The notes beneath the pieces are model-generated. The model was not told the DNA's origin and ran no database searches. It saw nothing but the letters and a program-made list of their open reading frames with translations. A stretch of 48,510 nt of DNA, from positions 1 through 48,510 of the IMG/VR virus record IMGVR_UViG_3300009788_000034; one strand, given 5' to 3'. Below, one piece after another: positions 18,015 to 25,722 of this stretch. This DNA comes from a virus. The number at the start of each line of letters is the position of its first letter. The stretch's first letter is position 1. Position numbers and translations under genes: made by a program.

Positions 18015-18229
18015 TGGTCCTCCTCGAGCGCTCGGAGTCGCTGGCTGATCTCTCTTCCGTCGAGGATTCGACGAGTTTGCGCAGCGGCCAGGTCACGGTC
18101 GAGCGCGGTCTGGCCGCCCATGCCGAAGCCCTTGCGCTTCACCGACTTCGACAGCGGCTTGATGGTCGGTACCACCGCGGGCCGCTCGGCTTCACTCTCG
18201 CCTGGCAATGGGCGGAACTCACCCGCCAT
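18011..18229 (-). CDS. Small structural-region protein, 72 aa
   Basis: It starts at ATG 18229, 11 bases inside the preceding gene, and ends by ATGA overlap with the nozzle gene. The sequence is basic in the middle (IKPLSKSVKRKGFGMGGQ) with a charged C-terminal helix. Likely a minor virion or assembly protein by context; no family is recognised. Confidence 0.65.
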   Translation of the reverse strand: MAGEFRPLPGESEAERPAVVPTIKPLSKSVKRKGFGMGGQTALDRDLAAAQTRRILDGREISQRLRALEEDQ

Positions 18230-18461
18230 CAGAGATGGCCTTGTCCAGGGTGCCGACGCGCAGAATCGCGACCGTAACCGGCGCCCCATCGACGCGGACC
18301 ACAAGCTCCTTGGCGAGCACCTCGTCGATGACGAGACGGCCGCCGTTGGTCACGATCTCGTACACCGAGCTCTTGGCCGCCCTGGGGCGCTTGATGTTCG
18401 AGCGGGTGCCAGCGCGGAGTCCACCGGGCGGGAGCTTGATTCGGCTTTCCTTCCAGGTCAT
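18219..18461 (-). CDS. Small structural-region protein, 80 aa
   Basis: ATG 18461 begins MTWKESRIKLPPGGLR; a beta-rich second half follows (GGRLVIDEVLAKELVVRVDG). It lies between the adaptor-like and nozzle-like genes, where short connector or assembly proteins are expected. No family is recognised. Confidence 0.65.
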   Translation of the reverse strand: MTWKESRIKLPPGGLRAGTRSNIKRPRAAKSSVYEIVTNGGRLVIDEVLAKELVVRVDGAPVTVAILRVGTLDKAISDGG

Positions 18462-18514
18462 GGGGGCACAGTACCACACCGCCGATCAGGCATGGCATGC
18501 GTGCCAGCGAGTGA

Positions 18515-19258
18515 TCAATACCCGGAAACGTGCCCGCCCATCCCGAAGTCGTCCGCATCGAGCACGCCGAGGTCATCCTGCCGACCTCGGAGGGTGTTGA
18601 GTTGCACCGCAATCTCGGATGCCTTTGCCCGCGCCCGCTGAAGTTCTTTTGCCTCCTCGCGCGTGACCATGCCGATCCGCACCTCGTTCGCCAGCCACGC
18701 AAACGCCGGTTCCGCGATCACGTCCACCTGGATGACATCATCGTTGTCGTCGGTGGGGTCGCCCAAGCTCGGGGCCTGGGTCCGGTAGCCCAGGGTCACC
18801 AGGGTGCCGGCAGGGACGTCGGGGAAGAACCTGATCCGCTGCGGATACGGGACGTCGGCTTGCAGGTTCTCGTCAAACTCTTCCCCCGGCCCCTCGAGAA
18901 AGTAGTGCGGACTGGAAGGGTTCTGGTCTCCGTCGTACCATCCGCGCTCTTCGGCCGCCGTCGGGTCTACACGGTACACGCGCTGGCGCCTGTCGAAGTC
19001 GTCGCGCCTGAGCGCCTGCAGGGACAGGAAGTTGTTGGGCAGTGTGAGCGTTGGCCCCGCGGCGGTTAGGGTCAGTTGGCGCCGGGTGTATCCGTATCCG
19101 TCCTGCCACCCTGCGCTGATCGCGAAGTGCAGCTCTCGCCACGCGTCCAGGGCGTACCGTCGTCGGTCAGTCCTGGTGACCGGGCCGGTGTCGCCGCCGC
19201 GGTGGGAGTAGCGATCGGCACGTAGGAGGATGTCGGCGTAGCTGGCGGGGAATGACAT
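18515..19258 (-). CDS. Head-tail adaptor, P22 gp4-like (inferred), 247 aa
   Basis: The N-terminus (DRRRYALDAWRELHFAISAG) is a helix like those opening head-tail connector adaptors; residues 60-170 are beta-rich with TLTLPNNFLSLQAL and IRFFPDVPAGTLVTLGYRTQ; a long helical C-terminus (AFAWLANEVRIGMVTREEAK) follows. This alpha-beta-alpha plan, and the place next to the nozzle gene, match gp4-type adaptors of short-tailed phages. Confidence 0.65.
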   Translation of the reverse strand: MSFPASYADILLRADRYSHRGGDTGPVTRTDRRRYALDAWRELHFAISAGWQDGYGYTRRQLTLTAAGPTLTLPNNFLSLQALRRDDFDRRQRVYRVDPTAAEERGWYDGDQNPSSPHYFLEGPGEEFDENLQADVPYPQRIRFFPDVPAGTLVTLGYRTQAPSLGDPTDDNDDVIQVDVIAEPAFAWLANEVRIGMVTREEAKELQRARAKASEIAVQLNTLRGRQDDLGVLDADDFGMGGHVSGY

Positions 19259-20405
19259 GGCGCCAGGATACCACCTGCTCGCTGTAGGCGGACCCCCCCC
19301 TTTTGCCGTGACCTACCAGGGACCACTCGGTCCCAAGGGCTCTGCCCAACAATCCTGCCGCGGATGCGGCTACCATTCTCCGGGGCCCCCTGGTCACTTT
19401 TCAGGGGAGAGTCCGGATCAGACCCACACCGGAGCGTCGGTGCTGGCTCCACTCGACGACACGGTCCCCGTCGCACGTCCTACCGGCGAGTCGAGCTCGC
19501 TCCCAGACTGCAATGGTAGGGGATCGCATCGGCCAGAAGAGCCAGCGACAACCGGGGTCACACGCATCACCCGCGCGGTCGAGTGCTCTTCGAGAGCGAC
19601 CGTGCGGGCCATGTTTCGCGATGGACGGGGGGTGTGGTGCCTCATGCGCTCAAGGGCAGACGCGGCGAGTGGGCCTTCTGTCCCAGCTTCGTCAAGATAC
19701 GAGGGGGTCGGCTTCATCCGGTCACGGTCGGAGCATCCCACCGCTTTCCTGCCTACTGTCCAAGTCCGTGTCCACCATCCAGCGCACGAAGGACACAATC
19801 CATCGGCCTGACCAGCGTGCTGTGGGGTGGCGTGCTCGGTCGTGTGCTCAATGGGGCGATGCCAGCATTGCAACAGAGGCGCGCGTACTCCGTGAACATG
19901 CCGGGGGGCACTACGGGGGAACGTCCCACCATGGCCTTTGTACGGGTGTTCGCAGTCTTCGGCCTGTATCTGGCCCTCGGTCTCTGACGGCGCGGACGCC
20001 GCATCGCTCCATTCAACACACGACGTCTCACCGTCGATGCCGTGCCGCCATTTGGCCACTCGCGGCGTTGTCGGACCCTCACGACGAGAGGGCGCCCGTG
20101 GCGGGTCGCTGTGCTCAGTGCTGGGACCGGGAGTCGAACCCGGATTGCCTGCTCCCTGCCGCAGTGGTCTGCCGCGAGGCTTTCTTCCTTGCGTCTGGGC
20201 TTCGGTCCCATGACGTGGTGCAGGGTGGCACTCGCGCTCACGATCGCGGTCGTCTACCGTTCCGACATCGCAGCATTCAACACAGCGACCCATTGCTATC
20301 GACGTGGGTCGAGCCCGCCGGCCACATGCTCGAACCGCGGTGAGTGACGCTCCCGCGGTTGCCACTGTCAGGGGATGCCTGTAGAGTGATTTCAGCATGT
20401 TGCAA
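19259..20405 (-). ncRNA. Candidate large structured RNA region (no convincing gene)
   Basis: About 1.1 kb without a believable protein gene: all frames are Arg/Ser/Pro-rich shadows. Strong hairpins include a 15-bp interrupted stem at 19570-19608, GGGACC-ACTC-GGTCCC at 19319-19334, GCCGC-GGAT-GCGGC at 19357-19370, CCCCTG/CAGGGG at 19387-19407, CGGCG/CGCCG at 19988-20001 and CCCTC/GAGGG at 20076-20092. A tRNA-like T-arm lies at 20119-20143 and a TTGACG promoter at 20412-20440, both on the minus strand. Large phage RNAs such as GOLLD have this size and often neighbour tRNAs, but identity is not established; strand is inferred. Confidence 0.4.
20119..20143 (-). other. tRNA-like T-arm and 3' acceptor strand without a 5' half
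   Basis: On the minus strand, CCGGG-TTCGACT-CCCGG is a perfect T stem and loop, followed by TCCCAGC and a discriminator A, exactly the layout of a tRNA 3' end. The 5' partner GCTGGGA is absent within 100 bases upstream, and no proper anticodon stem can be folded. It may be a tRNA remnant, an attachment-site core copied from a host tRNA 3' end, or a tRNA mimic inside a larger RNA. No CCA is encoded. Confidence 0.55.
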
Positions 20406-20411
20406 TGCTGA

Positions 20412-20440
20412 GTCTGAACCCTACAGACTCACCCGTCAAC
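20412..20440 (-). promoter_or_regulatory. TTGACG-N17-CAGACT promoter (minus strand)
   Basis: TTGACG (20440-20435) and CAGACT (20417-20412) are separated by 17 bases, matching the spacing of the leaderless-gene promoters of this genome. No start codon follows at six bases, so it could instead drive the structured RNA region downstream. Confidence 0.5.
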
Positions 20441-20480
20441 CCCTGGGACCCGACCGGGTTGCCGGGGGTTGGCTTTTTCG
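20441..20480 (+). terminator. Rho-independent terminator-like hairpin (plus strand)
   Basis: CCCCTGG-ACCCG pairs with CGGGT-CCGGGG through a two-base loop with small bulges, and is followed by GGCTTTTTC. It would stop plus-strand transcription arriving from about 20.4 kb. No plus gene upstream is evident, so it may end an antisense or noncoding transcript. Confidence 0.55.
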
Positions 20481-20577
20481 GGGATGAAGACGCGGGCCCA
20501 GTTGCCGATATGCCGGGTGCGCTGGCTGCGACAATAGGCCGCAGGGCCACGCCAGAGCCAGGTGCTACGGTCGCGTC

Positions 20578-20791
20578 ATGACCATCAACACTTTCCGTCT
20601 CGAGGTCAGGTCTACGCCCTGGCTCACCATCGTGATCACCGACGCCGAGCAGGATACCCAACCCAAACATCGCGCGTATCGCTGACGAGTGGGCACAGCT
20701 CAATGAGCGATGGCAGGCGCTCCACGGCAGCGACGGGGAGCCGCTGGCTGAGTCAGGCGAGCAATACGATGCCCTCGCCCGACAGCGCTAA
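20578..20791 (+). pseudogene. Small gene split by a +1 frame change
   Basis: ATG 20578 encodes 34 protein-like residues (MTINTFRLEVRSTPWLTIVI onward) and stops at TGA 20683. The frame one base ahead continues in natural-looking sequence (IARIADEWAQLNERWQALHG) to TAA 20791 and has no start codon of its own. A single +1 shift gives one product of about 70 residues. The stop context is CGC-TGA-C, like the release-factor-2 shift site. Sequencing error, decay and programmed shifting are all open. Confidence 0.45.
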
Positions 20792-20839
20792 GATCGTGGT
20801 TTCTGGCTATAGCAGACTGTATTGGGCATCAAGCCCCGA

Positions 20840-21217
20840 TCATTCGTCCCTGGGGGCGAGCACCATCCACGCCTTGCCGCACGACCAATCGACGCGGGGC
20901 CACGCGCAGTCGCACCACAGATCGTTGAGATCCTCATCGTAGTGGTCATCGTTGCAGCTGCCGAACTCTTCTCGTATCCAATCCTCGACATCATCGATGT
21001 GGTCGCGAAACTCTTCGCCGTTGGTGTCGCCAGTCAGCCACCGGCTGTCGATACGGACGTGGAAACACTTGGGACGGTGGTTGATATTCCAGACGATGCA
21101 CAGCGCCTGCCCGTCGCCGAACTGCCGACCAACGACGACAGGGATGATCGTGTTGCACGTGTCGGGGACGAGATGCGTCTCCGATGGAAGGATGGAAGGA
21201 ATGCGAAGGGTCTTCAT
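20840..21217 (-). CDS. Hypothetical acidic Trp/Cys-rich protein, 125 aa
   Basis: From ATG 21217 the product has a beta-type N-terminal half, then a strongly acidic helix (EFRDHIDDVEDWIREEF) and a tail with DLWCDCAWPRVDWSCG, a possible metal site. The ATG is eight bases after the CGTC of the ECF-like promoter at 21226-21252, so translation is probably leaderless. It is not part of the virion gene chain. Function unknown. Confidence 0.75.
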   Translation of the reverse strand: MKTLRIPSILPSETHLVPDTCNTIIPVVVGRQFGDGQALCIVWNINHRPKCFHVRIDSRWLTGDTNGEEFRDHIDDVEDWIREEFGSCNDDHYDEDLNDLWCDCAWPRVDWSCGKAWMVLAPRDE

Positions 21218-21225
21218 GATCAGAA

Positions 21226-21252
21226 GACGAGCGAGTACCCCTTGCGGTCACA
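21226..21252 (-). promoter_or_regulatory. ECF-like promoter TGTGACC-N16-CGTC (minus)
   Basis: TGTGACC is at 21252-21246 and CGTC at 21229-21226, with exactly 16 bases between, containing a G-run. The start codon of the downstream gene is eight bases beyond CGTC. TGA of the TGTGACC box is also the stop of the upstream gene. A near mirror copy of the -35 half lies at 21312-21318 on the other strand, making an 11-bp inverted repeat. Confidence 0.65.
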
Positions 21253-21472
21253 ATTCTTTGCGAGGGTGCCCGGATAAGGGCTGACGTTTTTCGGAGAAAT
21301 CGACGGGGAAATTGTGACCGGAGGGGGTGTATGTAACGAGGACAGCAGCCCACCGCGTCCCGCTCATCAGTAGGACTCCGACAGCCCTCGTGACGCATGT
21401 CCGGGCGAGCCCGCGCTTGAGGGTGGGGAATATGGCAAGCGCGTTGCCGACGTGGAGTGTGCCGCTGGTCAC
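21248..21472 (-). CDS. Small hydrophobic protein, 74 aa, GTG start
   Basis: GTG 21472 overlaps the preceding stop by GTGA. The product is basic with aliphatic stretches (HVGNALAIFP and AVGVLLMSGTRWAAVLVTY), the second long enough for a membrane segment. It ends exactly in the promoter of the next gene. Supported by coupling and composition; function unknown. Confidence 0.55.
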   Translation of the reverse strand: MTSGTLHVGNALAIFPTLKRGLARTCVTRAVGVLLMSGTRWAAVLVTYTPSGHNFPVDFSEKRQPLSGHPRKEL

Positions 21473-21603
21473 GCCCGAGGCCTGCCCTGCCCAGCCATCC
21501 GTCTCGCCGTCCAGTCGTGGAACCGCGTCGCCCATCGTCCGCGAGTGACGAGTAGCGGGTGAGCGACGAGCTGGTGGATATGCCACCAGAAGGTATTGCG
21601 CAT
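21469..21603 (-). CDS. Small phage protein with WWHIHQLVAHPLL motif, 44 aa
   Basis: MRNTFWWHIHQLVAHPLLVT is followed by RWATRFHDWTARRM. Short proteins of the form W-W-x-H-N-x-x-A-H-P-L-L then F-H-D-W-T are familiar in tailed phages but have no known function. TACCCT lies six bases before the ATG, so the gene is probably leaderless. A truncated relative sits in opposite orientation at 22618-22710, and the DNA of both is about 80% identical over about 45 bases. Confidence 0.7.
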   Translation of the reverse strand: MRNTFWWHIHQLVAHPLLVTRGRWATRFHDWTARRMAGQGRPRA

Positions 21604-21670
21604 TTTTGCAGGGTAGCACTTCTTGCGTGAACCCGCTGGCCCTACAGGGCGGCTCAACGTCCCAGGCTGT

Positions 21671-21738
21671 GGTATGATGGTGCCCATCTGCTACTCGACA
21701 CCTTGCCGCCGGCCAGAGCCCGATCTGGTCGAGTAGCA
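21671..21738 (+). promoter_or_regulatory. Extended -10 promoter and leader hairpin
   Basis: TGGTATGAT at 21670-21678 is an extended -10 element without an obvious -35. The leader then carries an 11-bp perfect inverted repeat, TGCTACTCGAC (21689-21699) with GTCGAGTAGCA (21728-21738). It precedes the plus-strand gene at 21782 by about 45 bases and could be an operator or an RNA control stem. Confidence 0.45.
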
Positions 21739-21781
21739 TCCCTGGATACCGGGCCGGCTGGCGACCTTGAAAGGATGAATT

Positions 21782-22633
21782 GTGGGTGGGAAATCTCGTG
21801 TACGTCTAGCAGCCGTAAAAATACGTCGTCATTTCGCCCTTGGGAGACTGACCGTCGAACGATTCCAGGGTGGGGTCTGGTTCAGCAACGTGGATAATGG
21901 GCATGCGTGGCTGTCAAACGAACTCCTCTTTGCGGCTGAAGAATACGCCTGGTCCGGTACAGGCCGCGAGACGCTGTTCAACGTCTCGGGCTATGGCCTA
22001 TCCGTCGCCAACGGTAAGTCAACCCTGCGGCTGGGGGGCACGTACGGGGACAGGCACGACCTGCCGACACCGGGGGTCATGCTCACCGCGCTTCAGGACA
22101 TGGGGATCAGTGGCCCAATACCTAGAGCATTCGGCCACGATGCCGCTGTCTACTTCGAGTACAGACACAAGATGCCCCGGCGCATGTACGCAGGCGGGGA
22201 CGGGCAAACCTTTGTCGATGGTCACCCAGGCGAGCCCGACCGTTGGGAGCATGCCGCCGATATGACGGTATGGCGTGGCCAAGCGCACACTACATTTTTG
22301 CTGAGATGCTTCCGCCCAAGCGAGTCCCCTAATTACTTCTGGTTGTCTATGCCCAACGTCGTTATTGACGAGGCATCCAAGCACGACGACGGGGCGAATG
22401 TGACCGTGGAGATCGATGACTACAAAGTGACGATGTGGCTGAACAGAGTTGTGATCCAGCACGGGTACACCGATTTTTACAAACCGTGGAAGCAAAAAAT
22501 GGAGTTCTCGACCAACGCCCATGCCCTTGCTGCGTGGCTGCGAACACTGGCCCTGACGACGTCATGCGAGGGGTGCGGCGAGCCCATCGACAGGGGATCG
22601 AGCAGAGACCACCGATCATGTCCGATCCAGTAA
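21782..22633 (+). CDS. Hypothetical 283-aa accessory protein with C-terminal zinc motif
   Basis: The start is GTG 21782 after AAAGG. The N-terminus is basic; the middle is aromatic and polar (AWLSNELLFAAEEYAWSG, later FEYRHKMPRRMY); the end has CEGCGEPIDRGSSRDHRSC, a likely Cys/His zinc site. No known domain. It lies on the opposite strand to the late genes with its own promoter, as expected of a moron or accessory gene. It uses more A and T than neighbouring virion genes. Confidence 0.75.
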   Translation: MGGKSRVRLAAVKIRRHFALGRLTVERFQGGVWFSNVDNGHAWLSNELLFAAEEYAWSGTGRETLFNVSGYGLSVANGKSTLRLGGTYGDRHDLPTPGVMLTALQDMGISGPIPRAFGHDAAVYFEYRHKMPRRMYAGGDGQTFVDGHPGEPDRWEHAADMTVWRGQAHTTFLLRCFRPSESPNYFWLSMPNVVIDEASKHDDGANVTVEIDDYKVTMWLNRVVIQHGYTDFYKPWKQKMEFSTNAHALAAWLRTLALTTSCEGCGEPIDRGSSRDHRSCPIQ

Positions 22634-22710
22634 TATCTACACCGCTAAGGTGCAGTTTTTGGTGGCACATCCACCAGCTTATTGCCCACCCGTTACTGGT
22701 CAGAGGCTGA
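22618..22710 (+). CDS. Truncated paralogue of the WWHIH protein, 30 aa
   Basis: The product contains RCSFWWHIHQLIAHPLLV and then stops, lacking the F-H-D-W-T half found in the gene at 21469-21603. It overlaps the 3' end of the preceding gene by 16 bases. It may be a remnant of an inverted duplication flanking the 21782-22633 gene, or a minimal functional form. Confidence 0.5.
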   Translation: MSDPVISTPLRCSFWWHIHQLIAHPLLVRG

Positions 22711-22758
22711 TTCTGTCAAGTAGCTAAGAGGGGCCACGATGCCCGATTGGCCAGAGCA

Positions 22759-23139
22759 ATGAGGTATGATCTTTTGGACCCCGGAATCAGAGAGGTCGTG
22801 CGGTGGCTTCGCGCCGCTGGGTTCGACACGTACGACAGCGGCGATGGGGTGTCCAAGACGGATTGGATCGCAAGGGGAACCGCAATGCGTGTGCCGCACG
22901 TATTCATCCGTACGACCCCGGCAGCGATGACCACCGATGCTCGCGACTTGTTGTGGGCTGTTCGCGCGACTGGCGTGGATGTCCAGAGTAGCCTCGTTGC
23001 GCGTGGTAGTGCTGTGACCGTCGAAGCATGGTACTGCACTGTCACAGACACTGCGTGGATGTGCCTGGTCGGTTTCGATGATGCAGCGCTGCCGTCTACA
23101 CCTCACCCATCGAAAAGAGCGACCGAGATCAAATCATGA
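22759..23139 (+). CDS. Conserved phage-type protein with DSGDG motif, 126 aa
   Basis: The N-terminus LDPGIREVVRWLRAAGFDTY is followed by DSGDG. This resembles small phage proteins of the form P-G-I-x-x-x-V-x-x-L-x-x-x-G-F-x-T-x-D-S-G-D-G, whose function is unknown. Its stop overlaps the next ATG. Part of a plus-strand island inside the late region. Confidence 0.7.
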   Translation: MRYDLLDPGIREVVRWLRAAGFDTYDSGDGVSKTDWIARGTAMRVPHVFIRTTPAAMTTDARDLLWAVRATGVDVQSSLVARGSAVTVEAWYCTVTDTAWMCLVGFDDAALPSTPHPSKRATEIKS

Positions 23140-23489
23140 ACGAGCGAACACCGACCATTATCGATGCCATCAATCACCTACTTGGCGATGGCGTCGCCGT
23201 CCAGCTCGGTGTCGTCAACGAGGACGGGACCCCGGTCGAGCCCGACAAGGCGCCGCAGACCCAGCAAGCGGGCGAGGACACCAAACCCCTCGGCAGCGCC
23301 AAAGAGGTCAGCCAAGCCATTACCGAGAATCCGCCCCAGGATACCGTGTTCGTCGTCGTATCGGCGGAGTGGAAGTCATACGGGCTGTGGCTTGCTGGCC
23401 AATATAGGCGGCCGGACTTGGACTTTGTCATTGACGAGAATCGGAGCTGCGCTACACCTGACCGCGCGCCCGAGCCTGATCCGCAGTGA
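23136..23489 (+). CDS. Hypothetical acidic protein, 117 aa
   Basis: Coupled by ATGA to the preceding gene. An acidic, Gln-rich middle separates an N-terminal helix (TIIDAINHLLGDGVAVQLGV) from a beta/aromatic segment (TVFVVVSAEWKSYGLWLAGQ). The last 38 bases overlap the late gene on the other strand tail to tail. Function unknown. Confidence 0.65.
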   Translation: MNERTPTIIDAINHLLGDGVAVQLGVVNEDGTPVEPDKAPQTQQAGEDTKPLGSAKEVSQAITENPPQDTVFVVVSAEWKSYGLWLAGQYRRPDLDFVIDENRSCATPDRAPEPDPQ

Positions 23490-25710
23490 GCTCGGTGGTC
23501 ACCGACGGGCTCGTCGTCGGCCCTGGACCGCGAGCGATATCGGTCGCCTGCGGGGGTGGCTGCAGTTGTTGCGACGTCTGCGCTGTCGGATAGCCTGGTA
23601 GCTGGCTGATGCTCATCGGCAGCCGGTAGGCGCGACCAAGGGCAAGAAGGCGATGCTCGGGCAGCTTCTTGCGCAACCTGTTGATCTCGTCTCGGAGGTT
23701 GGTTCGTGCCGCCTCGTAGATCGCCGGGTACACCTCGCGTAGCACCTCGGCCTCGAGGTCAGGGTACGGCTCACGCATGGTCGAGGTCACCGCTCCAACC
23801 GGATTTGCCACCGCGTCGACACGCCGCTGCCAGAGGTGGCGCTGTTCTTCGGTTGGTGCCCACGACACCGCGAATGGGGCGTCTTGGTACGGACTCTTGG
23901 GCGCGTGCTCGACCAGGTAGTCGCGGGCGCGCACCGTGGCACCGATGGCGGCCGGGGCAAGGGTTGGCACCCCGCGGGTGACCGCGGTGGCCCGCTCGGC
24001 TATCATCTCCGGCGTCTGGGATCGGAGGTCTGCGATCTGGCTGGCGACCACCACGGGCGTCCTGCGCCCTATTCTGCGCGTCGTAGCCGACACCGCCACC
24101 TTGGCCACGGCCCGGGCGACCTGTGAGCGAGTGTTGTTCACCGCGCTTGCCGCCCTGGTCTGGGCTGTTGCTGGGAGCACGCCCGTTTTGCGCAAGGCGT
24201 TGGCGCCCGCGCGGAACCGAACCCATATCGACAGCGCATCGCCGACGACTGGGATGTCACCAACCGAGGGTATGCCGACGTCCACACCGGCCTCGCGGGC
24301 AAACTCAGCGGCTCCAAGGGTGGTCTCCGCCGCTTGGCGCACGCCACCGAGCCGACCGCGGAACAGCTGGCCGACACGGTCACGGATTCCAGTGGTTGCT
24401 GCCGCGTCACCGCCCGCAGCCTGAGCCGCAATCGTGTTGCCCTCGTCGATCGCGCTGCCGACCGACCGCTCGAGCGCGGTGAGCTCCGCTCCGGTCTCAT
24501 CCAGTTGGGCCAGCACCAGGGCGCCGCGGTCCTCGAGTTCGTCAGGCAGCGCCCGGGCCAGGACATCGGGGCTGGCCGTGGCCAAGTTGATATCCCCAAG
24601 GTGCTCGCCCGCATCGCGAAGCCACTCCTGTGCACTGTTCGCCGCTGCCTGGTGCCTGGTCGCTGCGCTCTGGGTTGCATCTACCACTTCCTGGCGAACC
24701 TGTGGTGGAATCGGCAGGTCATCGAGTCGCGATCCCAGTCGGGCGAGGTCATCACCCTGGGCGGTGAAGGCGCGGGTCCCCTGGTCGTCGATGTGGGTCG
24801 CCAGATCTCCGAGTGCTTCTCCAGTCCGCTGCTGCGACCTCTTGGAGACCACCTCTTCGAAGGTCAGGCCCCTGCCCGAGAGCGCGGGCTGATCCAAAGC
24901 AGCGAACGCAGCCGGGTCGATCTCGTCCACGTCGCCAGCCAGTCGGCGCGCCAGCCGTGAGCGTACCGCCCTCGTCGCCTCGCCCGCGAGGCCGATGCCA
25001 CCGCCGATGCCACCACCCAACAGACCACCGATGCCCGCTGCGCTGACGATCGCGGATGCGCTGAATTCGGGATCCTCTTCCAGTGCTTCGCGGGCGAGGA
25101 ACGAACCGACGCCCGTGGCCGCGCCCTCGACAGCGCCGCCCAGGGCCTGAGCACCGACACGTGACAGCGGCTTTGTCCCGCGTGCTGCGATCTGGCCGGA
25201 GATCGCCGACAGTCGGGCCGCAGGGGACAGCCGTCCAAGTCCCACGAGAAAGCGAGCCTGTGACCCAGGCAGGAGCGCGCCGCCCACGCCGCCAGCCAGC
25301 TCACCCACTGCAAAAGCGGTAGCGTTCTCGGCTCGTCGGTCGCGCTGCTCTTCGCGCTCGAGTCGGGTGGTGCCGGCCAGGGCCAGCTCAGACAGGTTTT
25401 GGGTGAGCCCCGCGCCCACCCCGCGGACCCCTTCCAACAGCGTGTTGGTCAGTCCCCCGTGGCGCTCTTTGCGCACCGCCGCCCGAGTGATTTCGAGTTC
25501 GCGGTCGGCGCTGATCCGGTCGAACGACTGGCGGCGGATCTCCTCTTCGGTCAGCTCGAGGGCAGCGGCCTCACCCTCGGCACCCGAGATCGCCCCGGGG
25601 TCAACGGCGACGTGCTGCCCTGGCTTCAGCCTGTGGAATTCGGGGTCAAAGGCATCCTCGGCAATCGCAAGGTCTGCTCCGGTCGCGAGGTCAACAACGG
25701 TGATGGGCAT
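23452..25710 (-). CDS. Large internal virion / ejection protein (inferred), 752 aa
   Basis: Ala/Gly-rich protein with long helices and several glycine-zipper-like hydrophobic stretches (AVGELAGGVGGALLPG near residue 130; AGIGGLLGGGIGGGIGLAG near residue 230), then Arg-rich helices. Such sequences are typical of podovirus core proteins that form a trans-envelope channel during DNA ejection. No peptidoglycan-hydrolase motif was seen. The C-terminal tail is Gln/Pro/Thr-rich. Confidence 0.7.
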   Translation of the reverse strand: MPITVVDLATGADLAIAEDAFDPEFHRLKPGQHVAVDPGAISGAEGEAAALELTEEEIRRQSFDRISADRELEITRAAVRKERHGGLTNTLLEGVRGVGAGLTQNLSELALAGTTRLEREEQRDRRAENATAFAVGELAGGVGGALLPGSQARFLVGLGRLSPAARLSAISGQIAARGTKPLSRVGAQALGGAVEGAATGVGSFLAREALEEDPEFSASAIVSAAGIGGLLGGGIGGGIGLAGEATRAVRSRLARRLAGDVDEIDPAAFAALDQPALSGRGLTFEEVVSKRSQQRTGEALGDLATHIDDQGTRAFTAQGDDLARLGSRLDDLPIPPQVRQEVVDATQSAATRHQAAANSAQEWLRDAGEHLGDINLATASPDVLARALPDELEDRGALVLAQLDETGAELTALERSVGSAIDEGNTIAAQAAGGDAAATTGIRDRVGQLFRGRLGGVRQAAETTLGAAEFAREAGVDVGIPSVGDIPVVGDALSIWVRFRAGANALRKTGVLPATAQTRAASAVNNTRSQVARAVAKVAVSATTRRIGRRTPVVVASQIADLRSQTPEMIAERATAVTRGVPTLAPAAIGATVRARDYLVEHAPKSPYQDAPFAVSWAPTEEQRHLWQRRVDAVANPVGAVTSTMREPYPDLEAEVLREVYPAIYEAARTNLRDEINRLRKKLPEHRLLALGRAYRLPMSISQLPGYPTAQTSQQLQPPPQATDIARGPGPTTSPSVTTELTADQARARGQV

Positions 25711-25722
25711 GCGGCGATGATA

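Noticed and set aside
20119-20212. Full tRNA gene (about 94 bases, Ser/Leu-like length)
   Set aside because: The T-arm is perfect but the first two acceptor pairs fail and no anticodon stem of five pairs with a seven-base loop forms.
19418-20398. Minus-strand ORF of 326 codons starting after the TTGACG promoter
   Set aside because: Low-complexity Arg/Ser/Pro composition, includes the tRNA-like T-arm in translation, and the region is full of stems; better read as non-coding.
22386-22412. TGTGACC on the plus strand within gene 21782-22633
   Set aside because: Coding sequence, no CGTC at the right distance.
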